DNA of 64,000 nt from Arthrobacter sp. GMC3 (lineage in GTDB: Bacteria; Actinomycetota; Actinomycetes; Actinomycetales; Micrococcaceae), in the NCBI RefSeq assembly GCF_002929305.1, contig NZ_PJIO01000001.1, positions 310,001 through 374,000 on the forward strand, given 5' to 3'. Below the pieces are notes generated by a model that was not told the DNA's origin, did no database searches, and saw only the letters and a list, made by a program, of their open reading frames with translations. Shown in pieces: positions 16,106 to 24,508 of this stretch. The position numbers and the translations under genes are program-made. Numbering within the stretch: position 1 is the stretch's first letter; every line of letters starts with the position of its first letter.

Positions 16106-18336
16106 TTGCTGCGATCCAGCGAATCCGCCGGCGCAGGGTTGAGCTGCTCACCGGAGGGGCCGCCCTGGACATGAACCGTCCCCAGGAGCGGGCGGCCATT
16201 GAGGCCTTGGACTCCCGCGTGGCCGCGCTATTGGCTCACGGTGCACCCAATAAGGCTGCCGAGGTGGCGCAGGCGGCCGCCCTGCTGGAACAGGTCAAGG
16301 ATCTGGCTGTTGCCTGGGCCACTCCCTCCTCCCACTATTTTCAGCACGACGCCGTCTCCTCCTTGATCCTTGACCGGCTGCGAGGCTGGGCCCAAGAATA
16401 CGGATCCCAGTCCCCGGAAGTGGGCAACTGGTGGTTTTGGGAGATCGGCATTCCGCACCTCGTGACGGACATCGGCCTCCTCCTGGGCGATGCGCTGCCC
16501 GTTGACTGCCTGGCAGCAATCGATGGTTTTGTGGGGCACTTTGTCGGAGACCCGAACGTCCGCACCAAAATGCCGGAGCTGAAGGAGACCGGGGCCAACC
16601 GGGCTGACAAGGCAGCCATCGTCATCAAGCATGGTGCGTTGATGGGGTGGCCTGAAAGGATCGCGGCGGGCCGTGATGCGGTGGTGGATGCAGATGGCGG
16701 CGGTGAGCACTCGCTTTTTGGCTACGTTGATGAAGGCGACGGGCTGTATCGCGACGGTTCCTACATCCAACATGACAAACTCGCCTATGCGGGCGCCTAC
16801 GGCCTTGTCACCTTGAACGAGCTGGCTGATCTGATGTTTCTGCTGGGGGAATCCGACTGGGCCATAGACATGGGGCAGGCCCGACCCTTCCTGGATTCCG
16901 TGGAGCGGTGTTATTCGCCGTTCATCACCGATGGCTACATGATGGACTGCACCCGCGGCAGGGGAGTCTCGCGGAGCTTCGCCACCGACGAACACATGGG
17001 CGCCGCCGCCGCGGGCGCCGTGGCGCGGCTTGCAACCTTGGGCGGCCCCGACGCGCAGCCGTACAAAAGCCTCGTCAAGGGATGGCTGAACAGGCATCCG
17101 GGCATGCCCATGGACCACCTGCCCCTGAACCGGATGGGGCTGTTGCACGCCGTTGCCAATGACCCAGATGTAACCCCCGCGGCAGCCCTGACCGGCCATC
17201 TGCAAACCCCAGACCAGGAACGCGTGGTGCACCGCCGGCTGAGCTGGCAGGCATCGTTCTCGCTTTCCTCGAGCCGGCGCGGGCGCTTTGAATGGGGCAA
17301 CGGCGAAAACTTGCACGGCTGGTACCAGGGCGACGGCCAGGTGCAGCTGTTCACCAACACGGACCGGGGATCCTACTCGGGGAACTACTGGGCCACCAGC
17401 GATCCACTGCACCTGCCCGGAGTGACAAATGCGGTGCCGGAAGAGGGCCTCCGCGGGCACCGCGACGCGCCGGGCACAGGCATTCCTGCCGCCACCGCCG
17501 ACTGGGCGGGCGGGGCAAGCTGGGCAGACGCCATTGGCACGGTGGGGATGCTCGCTGAGAACATCGACGACGGCGTCACCGCCGTGAAATCGTGGTTTTG
17601 TCTCGAGGATTCCATCGTGTGCCTCGGCGCCGGCATCACCGGCGGCAAGGGCCACCCCGTCCACACCACTGTTGAAGCCCGCAGATTGCAGCTGGCCCGG
17701 GCCCGCTTCGTGCTGGAGCCGGCGGAAGGCGAAACCCCCGGCTGGGCGCACCTGGAGAACGTTGGCGGCTATCTCTTGTTCGACGTCGAAGGGCTCCAGG
17801 CGGGCAGACACCGGCGCACTGCTAGCTGGCGCGAGGTCAACGTTGACGGCAGTCCCGACGCGGTCAGCGATAGCTACCAGCTCCTACACCTGGACCACGG
17901 CATGGACCCGGTTGGCGCCACCTACGGCTACAGCGTTTACCCCGCTGTGAAGCTGGCAGACATGCCGGCTATCGCTGTGGAACCGGGCTTTGAAGTCCTT
18001 GCCAACACCGCTGACGTCCAGGCCGTTCGTCTGCCACAGCGCGGCATCGTCATGGCCAATTTCTTCGCGGCAGGGACGGCAGGTGAGATTGCAGCGGACG
18101 GGAGCGCCGCCGTCGTGCTTGGGCCTGGACAAACGCCCAATGAGTTGCGGATCAGTCTCAGCGATCCCGCGCAGCGAAACCTGCCGCTAACCATCACCGT
18201 GCAGCGCCCGGCACAAGGACTCCATGAGGCACCGGAAGGGACCGAATTTACGCCAGGCGAGGGGTGCTTTGCCATGACGGTGCCCATGGCTGGGACCCGC
18301 GGCCACACGCAAACGCTGACCGTGCGCCTGGGCTGA
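16102..18336 (+). CDS. Polysaccharide lyase family 8 (hyaluronate/chondroitin/xanthan lyase-like), no signal peptide
   Basis: Lyase of 744 aa that should cleave a glycosidic bond next to a uronic acid by beta-elimination. The helical barrel occupies about residues 1-350, and the beta-sandwich domains of PL8 follow to the end. The catalytic triad is visible: Asn166 in TGANRADKA, His224 and Tyr233 in DGSYIQHDKLAYAGAYG, with the usual nine-residue spacing; NWWFWEIGIPHLV supplies the aromatic patch. Most PL8 enzymes are secreted, but this one begins MIAAIQRIRRRRVELLTGG with no export signal. It is probably cytoplasmic and acts on imported oligosaccharides. Followed by a convergent LacI gene. Confidence 0.9.
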   Translation: MIAAIQRIRRRRVELLTGGAALDMNRPQERAAIEALDSRVAALLAHGAPNKAAEVAQAAALLEQVKDLAVAWATPSSHYFQHDAVSSLILDRLRGWAQEYGSQSPEVGNWWFWEIGIPHLVTDIGLLLGDALPVDCLAAIDGFVGHFVGDPNVRTKMPELKETGANRADKAAIVIKHGALMGWPERIAAGRDAVVDADGGGEHSLFGYVDEGDGLYRDGSYIQHDKLAYAGAYGLVTLNELADLMFLLGESDWAIDMGQARPFLDSVERCYSPFITDGYMMDCTRGRGVSRSFATDEHMGAAAAGAVARLATLGGPDAQPYKSLVKGWLNRHPGMPMDHLPLNRMGLLHAVANDPDVTPAAALTGHLQTPDQERVVHRRLSWQASFSLSSSRRGRFEWGNGENLHGWYQGDGQVQLFTNTDRGSYSGNYWATSDPLHLPGVTNAVPEEGLRGHRDAPGTGIPAATADWAGGASWADAIGTVGMLAENIDDGVTAVKSWFCLEDSIVCLGAGITGGKGHPVHTTVEARRLQLARARFVLEPAEGETPGWAHLENVGGYLLFDVEGLQAGRHRRTASWREVNVDGSPDAVSDSYQLLHLDHGMDPVGATYGYSVYPAVKLADMPAIAVEPGFEVLANTADVQAVRLPQRGIVMANFFAAGTAGEIAADGSAAVVLGPGQTPNELRISLSDPAQRNLPLTITVQRPAQGLHEAPEGTEFTPGEGCFAMTVPMAGTRGHTQTLTVRLG

Positions 18337-18342
18337 GATGCT

Positions 18343-19425
18343 CTAGCTGCGGGGCTTGACCGAGTCCCTGATGATGATGTGAGTTCCCACGGTCAGTGTG
18401 TCATCGGAGGATGCGCCGGCGTCGTGCGAGAAATCGGCAAGGCCCAGGCGCACCGCCTCACGGCCCATGTCCTCCAACGGCACGTGAACGGTGGTCAGGC
18501 GGGGACGCAATTCATTGGCCATCGGGACGTCGTCGTAACCAACCAAGGAGACATCATCGGGGACCCGCAGGCCTTGCTCCTCCAGGGCTTGAAGTACGCC
18601 TGCGGCCACCACGTCATTGGCGGCAAAAACGGCTGAGAAGTCAAGGTCCGTGGCGAGGATTTCCTTCATGCGGGTGTAGCCGAAAGGGCGGCCAAAGGCG
18701 CCCTGCTGAACAAGAGCCGGGTCCTCAGCGATGCCGCGGGCTGCCAACGCCCGGTTGAATCCGGCCAGCCGGGAGGCCGTGGTGGAGAAATTGCTGGGCC
18801 CGCCAATGTACAGGATGCGCCGGTGGCCCTGGGAAATGAGGTAATCGGTCATGGCAAACGCGCCGCCCTCATTGTCGTACGCCACCATCTTGGTGGGAAC
18901 GCCCGGGCCGAGGGACGGGCGCCCGCACAGAACAAGCACCGAACCGTCGGCGTCCAAGGCGCGGGCGCGGGCAGCCATTTGTTTGCGATAGGCGGGGTCG
19001 TCGGAGGCGCCGCCCACAAGGATAACGGCGTCGGTGCGGCGCTCCCTCAACAGGTCAACTAGGGCGAGTTCGCGTTCCTTGTCGCCGTTGGTGGCCATGA
19101 TCAGGCACAACCGGCCGTCGGCGCTAGCCTGCCGTTCCACCCCGCGGGCAATATAGGCAAAGAAGGGGTCGGCCACGTCGTTGATGATGATGCCCACCGT
19201 GCGTGTGGTGGCACCGGCCAGAGCCCTGGCGTTTGCATTGGGAACGTAATTCAGCGATGCCACGGCGTGCTGAACCCGTTCACGGGTTGCTGCCGCCACG
19301 GGGTAATTTCCGGCGAGTGCGCGGGACACCGTGGCTACAGACACGCCAGCCACCGCGGCCACATCGGCAATGGTGGCACTCGTGGGGCGGACGTGCGCCG
19401 CTGCCGTGATGCTGGGTGTGCTCAT
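18343..19425 (-). CDS. LacI-family transcriptional regulator of the polysaccharide locus
   Basis: Repressor of 360 aa. The helix-turn-helix is at residues about 18-45 (ATIADVAAVAGVSVATVSRA, then ALAG hinge-helix region), followed by a periplasmic-binding-protein-like sensor (VGIIINDVADPFFAYIARGV, DDVSLVGYDDVPMANEL). Its ATG overlaps the TAA of the upstream dehydrogenase gene (TAATG), so both are cotranscribed. Two palindromes of LacI type, at 20486 and 20705, lie between this operon and the divergent importer operon, indicating that it represses both until a sugar ligand binds. Confidence 0.92.
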   Translation of the reverse strand: MSTPSITAAAHVRPTSATIADVAAVAGVSVATVSRALAGNYPVAAATRERVQHAVASLNYVPNANARALAGATTRTVGIIINDVADPFFAYIARGVERQASADGRLCLIMATNGDKERELALVDLLRERRTDAVILVGGASDDPAYRKQMAARARALDADGSVLVLCGRPSLGPGVPTKMVAYDNEGGAFAMTDYLISQGHRRILYIGGPSNFSTTASRLAGFNRALAARGIAEDPALVQQGAFGRPFGYTRMKEILATDLDFSAVFAANDVVAAGVLQALEEQGLRVPDDVSLVGYDDVPMANELRPRLTTVHVPLEDMGREAVRLGLADFSHDAGASSDDTLTVGTHIIIRDSVKPRS

Positions 19426-20414
19426 TAGGCGATTCTCGCAAGGTCTTGGGCCAAAACGGGGTACGTCAGCGGCAAGCCTTGAACAAGTCTGCGGACCTCG
19501 CCCACCGCGTTGCTGCCCAAACGGTGCACCTCATTGCCCAACGCCCCTGCAATGTGGGGGGTAATGACAACATTGGGGAGCGTAAACAGCACCGAATCCG
19601 CTGGCAGGGGTTCCGGGTTTGTGACGTCCAAATACGCGTCCAAACGGCCGCTGACAAGTTCCTGGGTCAGGGCGTGGGGCTCAATGAGGCGGCCTCTGGC
19701 GGTGTTGATGATGAGCGTTCCATCCGCCATGGCGGCCAGTTGTTGGGCGCCGATCATGTTCGTGGTGCTGGGCATGTCGGGGGCGTGCAGGCTGACAACT
19801 GCCGATTCGCTGCACAGGGTGTCCAGATCGGTAAGACGCACCCCGAGCAAGGCGGCGGCTTCGGGGGATAGGTAGGGATCGTAGACAAGCACCTGAACGT
19901 CAAGGTTGCGCAGCAGGGCAATGACGCGCCTGCCCACCCGGGAGGCGCCTACGATCCCGATCGTGACATTGTTGGCGCCCAACGGCGGCATGTTCTCAAG
20001 GTTTCGTTTGACGTTTTCGTTCCGGTACTGGTGGACAAACCGGCTGGTGCGCTTCAAACCCATGATGATGGCCGCGAGAGTGAATTCGGCGACGGGTACG
20101 GCGTTGGCCTCGGCTGCGGAGGAGACGCTGATGCCACGGTCAAAGACGCTGTCGGTGACGAAGGTCTTGATGGTGCCTGCGGCATGAACAATGGTGTGCA
20201 AGGCGGGCATCCGCTCCAGCGCAGCATGGTCGATGACGGGAGCCTCCCACCCGGTGATCAGCACTTGAAGGTCGGCCAGCTCGGCGTCGGCGGCGGCAGT
20301 GAAATCCGTCAGCGGAACATCGGTGGCAAAGTCCATCATGGTCCGCAGCGCCGCAACATCGCCAGCACTAAAGAGCGTAGGAAGATTCGCCGGCCCCATA
20401 GCAAACGCGGCCTT
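19425..20414 (-). CDS. D-isomer-specific 2-hydroxyacid dehydrogenase
   Basis: NAD-dependent dehydrogenase of 329 aa from ATG 20414 (GGAG upstream; TTG 20447 with GGAGAGAG is an alternative giving 340 aa). Motifs: cofactor loop TIGIVGASRVGRRVIALLRN, catalytic arginine in INTARGRLIEP, glutamate in VTNPEPLP and histidine in VITPHIAGALG. It is coupled with the LacI regulator and lies in a sugar-acid-type locus, so it may reduce or oxidise a keto or hydroxy acid derived from the uronic residue. The exact substrate is not deducible. Confidence 0.88.
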   Translation of the reverse strand, partial: KAAFAMGPANLPTLFSAGDVAALRTMMDFATDVPLTDFTAAADAELADLQVLITGWEAPVIDHAALERMPALHTIVHAAGTIKTFVTDSVFDRGISVSSAAEANAVPVAEFTLAAIIMGLKRTSRFVHQYRNENVKRNLENMPPLGANNVTIGIVGASRVGRRVIALLRNLDVQVLVYDPYLSPEAAALLGVRLTDLDTLCSESAVVSLHAPDMPSTTNMIGAQQLAAMADGTLIINTARGRLIEPHALTQELVSGRLDAYLDVTNPEPLPADSVLFTLPNVVITPHIAGALGNEVHRLGSNAVGEVRRLVQGLPLTYPVLAQDLARIA

Positions 20415-20485
20415 CATAGGCTGCGATGCTCCAATCTCCTGTGTCAACGCTCTCTCCGTAAGTCTTATGGCGCCATAGAAAAATC

Positions 20486-20503
20486 GTAGTAAGCGGTTAC
20501 TAC
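20486..20503. promoter_or_regulatory. LacI-type operator, site 1
   Basis: GTAGTAAGCGGTTACTAC is palindromic apart from the two bases flanking the central CG. It lies 72 bases upstream of the dehydrogenase ATG and matches site 2 in its AGTAAGCG half. It probably governs the minus-strand dehydrogenase-LacI operon. Confidence 0.75.
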
Positions 20504-20668
20504 AAAATCAGATTATTGCTGCGGTAATGAAAGTGTCAAGTCACTTTTGAAGGAACTCGGGCCACGTTCGCTCAGGGACTTCTTTTGCCTGGCTTTGTAA
20601 AAAATGCCTAAATTACGAGGTTGTTATCGTCGAAAAGCGATGATTTTTTGAGAAAACAGCAAATGTTG

Positions 20669-20698
20669 TTGACATCACAAGCTCGAACTATGTACGTT
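20669..20698 (+). promoter_or_regulatory. Candidate promoter of the importer operon
   Basis: A consensus -35 TTGACA at 20669 is followed after 18 bases by TACGTT at 20693, which fits a TAnnnT -10. The LacI operator starts 7 bases further on, a position suited to blocking initiation. Confidence 0.5.
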
Positions 20699-20704
20699 AC
20701 TTCC

Positions 20705-20722
20705 ATAGTAAGCGTTTACTAT
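20705..20722. promoter_or_regulatory. LacI-type operator, site 2
   Basis: ATAGTAAGCGTTTACTAT is an 18-base near-perfect palindrome with the central CG of LacI/GalR operators. It lies 76 bases before the first permease start and just downstream of a candidate promoter. The stretch 20415-20798 between the divergent operons holds this site, site 1 and the promoter, and no gene. Confidence 0.82.
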
Positions 20723-20798
20723 TCAACGCCGGTTGACGGACGTGCCTTGTGCCCATGACCCGGGCTGCCGGCAGCGTAAAGAACATGTAAGGACTTGT

Positions 20799-21830
20799 AT
20801 GAGCATCAGTAGTCAAACTCTTGCCCCGCCCAAGGAGGAGAGAACCCCCGCAGGCAACAAGCGTGTGCGAGCGAGCAAGCGTAAAGGCAAACCCGCTCCC
20901 GAATACCGCCAGGTCTCCTTCATGGCTCGGCTTCGCCGCGACAAGGTCATGCTGGCCCTGGTCCTCCCCGGTGTCGCCTACTTTGTGCTTTTTCACTATG
21001 TTCCCCTTGCCGGAAACATCATCGCCTTCCTCGACTACAAGCCCTACCTTGGATTCGTCGACAGCGTCTGGGTTGGGTTTGATAACTTCTCCGCCATGTT
21101 CTCCGATGCCGCGTTCTGGGGGGCCCTGCGCAACACCCTTGTCATCACCGGACTGCAGCTGGTGCTGTTCTTCCCCGTCCCGATCGCCTTGTCCTTGCTG
21201 CTGAACAGCATCATGTCCAAGCGCATCCGGAAATTTGTGCAAAGCGTTGTCTACCTGCCGCACTTCATTGGCTGGGTCATCATCGTTGCCGTCTTCTCCG
21301 AAATCCTTGGCGCCACGGGAATCGTCCCGCACCTGCTGGACAGTGCCGGCCTGCCGCGCTTTGACGCAATGACCACCCCCGAGTTCTTCCCGTTCCTTGT
21401 CACCATCCAGTCCATCTGGAAGGACGCAGGCTGGGGAACCATCATCTTCCTTGCGGCCTTGATGAACGTTGACCAGGAACTCTACGAAGCCGCCGCCGTG
21501 GACGGCGCCGGCCCGTGGCAGCGGATGAAGAACATCACCATCCCGGGCATCATGCCCATCATCATCTTGCTGCTGATCCTGAACCTGGGCAGCATTCTCT
21601 CCGTCGGATTCGAGCAGATCGTCTTGCAGCGTGACAACGTTGGCCCCGGTGCCGGCGAGGTCCTGGACACCTATGTCTACTTCCACGGAATACAGGACGG
21701 CCAATGGGGCACAGCAGCCGCCGTCGGCCTGGTCAAGGGAATCATCGGCTTGTTCCTGGTACTCGGGTCCAACAAGTTGGCACACATGTTTGGACAGGAA
21801 GGAATCTACTCCAGTGACAAGACTAAGTAG
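20799..21830 (+). CDS. Carbohydrate ABC transporter permease, LplB type
   Basis: Inner-membrane permease of 343 aa; ATG 20799 has AAGGA in front. A basic cytoplasmic tail of about 45 residues leads to six helices (first: VMLALVLPGVAYFVLFHYVP). The EAA coupling loop is YEAAAVDGAGPWQRMKNITI. It belongs to the CUT1 group that moves complex or uronic-acid-containing oligosaccharides (LplB/YtcP-like). It is the first gene of an operon running through the second permease, the binding protein, DUF2264, GH29 and Gfo/Idh genes. No ATPase gene is present, so a shared MsmK-type ATPase is presumably used. Confidence 0.9.
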   Translation: MSISSQTLAPPKEERTPAGNKRVRASKRKGKPAPEYRQVSFMARLRRDKVMLALVLPGVAYFVLFHYVPLAGNIIAFLDYKPYLGFVDSVWVGFDNFSAMFSDAAFWGALRNTLVITGLQLVLFFPVPIALSLLLNSIMSKRIRKFVQSVVYLPHFIGWVIIVAVFSEILGATGIVPHLLDSAGLPRFDAMTTPEFFPFLVTIQSIWKDAGWGTIIFLAALMNVDQELYEAAAVDGAGPWQRMKNITIPGIMPIIILLLILNLGSILSVGFEQIVLQRDNVGPGAGEVLDTYVYFHGIQDGQWGTAAAVGLVKGIIGLFLVLGSNKLAHMFGQEGIYSSDKTK

Positions 21831-22752
21831 CACCGCAGTGGCACCACGCCTGAGCATCAGGGACCGGATCCGCAGGGGCAACGAACGCCCCGTCTGGATG
21901 GAAAAGCCAAAGCCCACCACTCAGGTCGTCAAAGCCGTCGCCTTGATTGTGATCTGCTTTCTGGCCATCTACCCGCTCTTCGCCGTGCTGGCCACCAGCC
22001 TTTCCAGCCAGGCGGAAATCGCCGCGAACAACGGCCTGGTGGTTTTCCCCAAAGCGCCAACCCTTGACGCTTACCGGACCATCTTCTCCGGCGGCGTTGT
22101 CACCGACGCATTGGTCCGAAGCCTGCTGATCACCGTCATCGGCACCACCCTGTCCATCGCCGTCACCGTAGCCATGGCCTATGGGCTAACCCGCCGCGAC
22201 CTGGTGGGCGGGAAGTTCTTCTTGATGTTGGCGCTGTTCACCATGTTGTTCAGCCCCGGCATCATCCCCAGCTTCCTGATGGTCAAGGAAATGGGTCTGA
22301 TGAACTCCTACGCCGCCTTGGTCCTGCCCACGCTCATGAGCGCCTTCAACCTGGTAGTGGTGCGGTCATTCTTCATGAACATGCCCCAAGAACTCTTTGA
22401 GGCCGCCAAGATCGACGGCGCGGGAGACTTCCGCATCCTGATCCAGATGGTGCTGCCACTGTCCAAGGGCGTCATCGCCGTCGTCGGACTCTTCTACGGA
22501 GTGGGCTACTGGAACGCCTTCTTCAACGCCATGCTCTACATGGACAGCGACAAGTGGCCCCTGTCCATGATCCTGCGCCAGTACGTGCTGCTGGGCCAGC
22601 CGATGGGCGACGCCGTTGCAGAGATCGCGGTTCCCTCCCAGGCCATCCAAATGGCGGTGGTGGTGGTCAGCCTCATCCCCGTGGTGATCGTCTTCCCGTT
22701 CCTGCAAAAGTTCTTCACCAAGGGTGTCCTGACAGGCGCCATCAAGGGCTGA
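21814..22752 (+). CDS. Carbohydrate ABC transporter permease, LplC/YtcP type
   Basis: Second permease of the importer, 312 aa from GTG 21814. It overlaps the first permease gene by 17 bases, with AGGAAGGA as ribosome site. The six-helix MalG-like protein has the LplC-type stretch FTMLFSPGIIPSFLMVKEMG and the coupling loop FEAAKIDGAGDFRILIQMVL. A later start is possible, but membrane segment one begins only at about residue 40. Confidence 0.9.
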   Translation: MTRLSSTAVAPRLSIRDRIRRGNERPVWMEKPKPTTQVVKAVALIVICFLAIYPLFAVLATSLSSQAEIAANNGLVVFPKAPTLDAYRTIFSGGVVTDALVRSLLITVIGTTLSIAVTVAMAYGLTRRDLVGGKFFLMLALFTMLFSPGIIPSFLMVKEMGLMNSYAALVLPTLMSAFNLVVVRSFFMNMPQELFEAAKIDGAGDFRILIQMVLPLSKGVIAVVGLFYGVGYWNAFFNAMLYMDSDKWPLSMILRQYVLLGQPMGDAVAEIAVPSQAIQMAVVVVSLIPVVIVFPFLQKFFTKGVLTGAIKG

Positions 22753-22810
22753 CGCGTTCCCCACTTCGATTCAAACACTTACAAACATCAACAACTGAAG
22801 GGTAATTTCA

Positions 22811-24463
22811 ATGACTGCAGTAACCCGTCCTACCGGTGTGAGCCGCCGAAGCTTCTTGTCCGTTGCCAGTCTTGGGGCGCTGACACTATTCGGTGCAGGC
22901 GCACTAACTGGCTGTGGCACCAAGACCGAGTACGCGGCATCTAACGCTGACAGTGCTTTGCTTCCCAAGTACACCCCGTTCAAGGGCCTTCCTTCGGATC
23001 TTCCGGGCACTGCTGAGGGTATTCCTGCTGGTTTCTACAAGTACCCCAAGCCGTTCAAGAGTGTTGAGAAGGCGCCGCTGAACGGCACCATCATCACGGC
23101 CATCACCAACATCTTCGGCCCGCCGCCGAACGCCCGCGACAAGAACACTGCCTGGCAGGCAGTGGAAAAGCGTCTAGGTGGCAAGGTGGACATCTCCGCC
23201 GTTTCCTCCGACGACTACGCCACCAAGTTCAACACCATGGTGGCTGGCGGGGACCTGCCTGACATGATGCTCAACGATGGTGCCGCCATCCCGAACATCG
23301 TGGAGTTCCTTGAAGCCAAGTGTGCCGACCTCACCCCGCACCTGGGCGGTGACAAGATTTCCGACTACCCCAACCTCGCCGCCATCCCGGAAATCTTCTG
23401 GAAGGACACGGTCCAGGCCGGAAAGCTCTACTCCTTGCCGATCCCGCGCAACCTCACTGGTGGCTCCGGCTTCTACAACGCCACTTTCCTGGAAAAGGTT
23501 GGTGTCAAGAACACCGCAGAAATCAAGGACAAGGACGATTTCTACAACGTCTTGAAGGAACTGACCAACCCGTCCGCCAACCAGTGGGCACTGGGCAGCA
23601 CCAAGTTCGGTTTGACCATGCTGCACCACATCTTCCGCACCCCGAACGTGTGGCGCGAATCCGGTGGCAAGATGACCCGCAGCTTTGAGACCGAGGAATA
23701 CCTTGCCGTCATCGAGTACGCGGCCAAGCTGTACAAGGACGGACTGTACGTTCCCGGTTCCGAAGGCTGGACCAAGTCCCAGATGGTCAACGCCTTCATT
23801 GGCGGCAAGGTCGCCATGATCTACGACGGGCTCCCCGCCTTCACCGGCCCCACCGGCTACGCGCGCAGCCTGCCGGGTGCCAACAAGGACTACAAGGCAG
23901 CCCCGTTCATCCCGTTTGGCCACGACGGCGGCAAGGCGCAGACCTGGCTCGATAACATCAACGTCGCCACAGTCATGCTCAAGAAGAACGACGACGCCAA
24001 GCTCAAGGAAGTCCTCGGCCTCGCCAACTTCCTGGCATCACCGTTTGGCAGCGAAGAGTACTTGCTGCTCAACTACGGTGTTGAGGGTCAGGACTACACC
24101 ATGAACGCTGATGGCAACCCGATCGCCAGCGAAAATGCACTGCTGAACACCACAGTGCCGTGGAAGTACCTGGCGGCCCCGCAGCAGGTTGTCTTCGACC
24201 CCACCAGCAAGACAACTGTGGATCTTCTCCATGATGCGTACAGCAAGCTGATCCCGCTGGGCGTTACCAACCCGTGTGAAACCCTTTTCAGCCCGAAGGA
24301 CGCCACCGAAGGCAATAAGCTGGGCCAGCCGGTTTCCGATGCAGCCACGGCAGCCATTGCCGGCCGTGGAACAATCGACCAGCTCAAGACCGCGATCGCG
24401 GACTGGAAGAAGAACGGTGGCGACGTGATTCGCTCCGAGTACGAGGCAGCTTTCGCCGCCTAG
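22811..24463 (+). CDS. Sugar-binding lipoprotein of the ABC importer (LplA-like)
   Basis: Extracellular solute-binding lipoprotein of 550 aa. The N-terminus has a twin-arginine motif (SRRSFLSVA) and a lipobox LTGC with the acylated cysteine at residue 35, so it is probably Tat-exported and lipid-anchored. The large size is typical of the LplA type that accepts oligosaccharides. It lies 58 bases behind the two permease genes and upstream of the processing enzymes, which points to import of a breakdown product of the locus's target polysaccharide. Confidence 0.92.
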   Translation: MTAVTRPTGVSRRSFLSVASLGALTLFGAGALTGCGTKTEYAASNADSALLPKYTPFKGLPSDLPGTAEGIPAGFYKYPKPFKSVEKAPLNGTIITAITNIFGPPPNARDKNTAWQAVEKRLGGKVDISAVSSDDYATKFNTMVAGGDLPDMMLNDGAAIPNIVEFLEAKCADLTPHLGGDKISDYPNLAAIPEIFWKDTVQAGKLYSLPIPRNLTGGSGFYNATFLEKVGVKNTAEIKDKDDFYNVLKELTNPSANQWALGSTKFGLTMLHHIFRTPNVWRESGGKMTRSFETEEYLAVIEYAAKLYKDGLYVPGSEGWTKSQMVNAFIGGKVAMIYDGLPAFTGPTGYARSLPGANKDYKAAPFIPFGHDGGKAQTWLDNINVATVMLKKNDDAKLKEVLGLANFLASPFGSEEYLLLNYGVEGQDYTMNADGNPIASENALLNTTVPWKYLAAPQQVVFDPTSKTTVDLLHDAYSKLIPLGVTNPCETLFSPKDATEGNKLGQPVSDAATAAIAGRGTIDQLKTAIADWKKNGGDVIRSEYEAAFAA

Positions 24464-24508
24464 CAGTCTCTGCAAGCCCACCGGCCTGCTCCATCAATAA
24501 AGGAAATT

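Noticed and set aside
16228..17811. A 527-codon frame antisense to the PL8 gene
   Set aside because: Same reason: the plus strand carries the PL8 catalytic triad over its whole length, and the antisense peptide has no family features.
20466..20477. TATGGCGCCATA as a fourth REP-like copy
   Set aside because: It shares only the core palindrome, has no loop and lacks the GTGAG/CTCAC extension; it may be chance.
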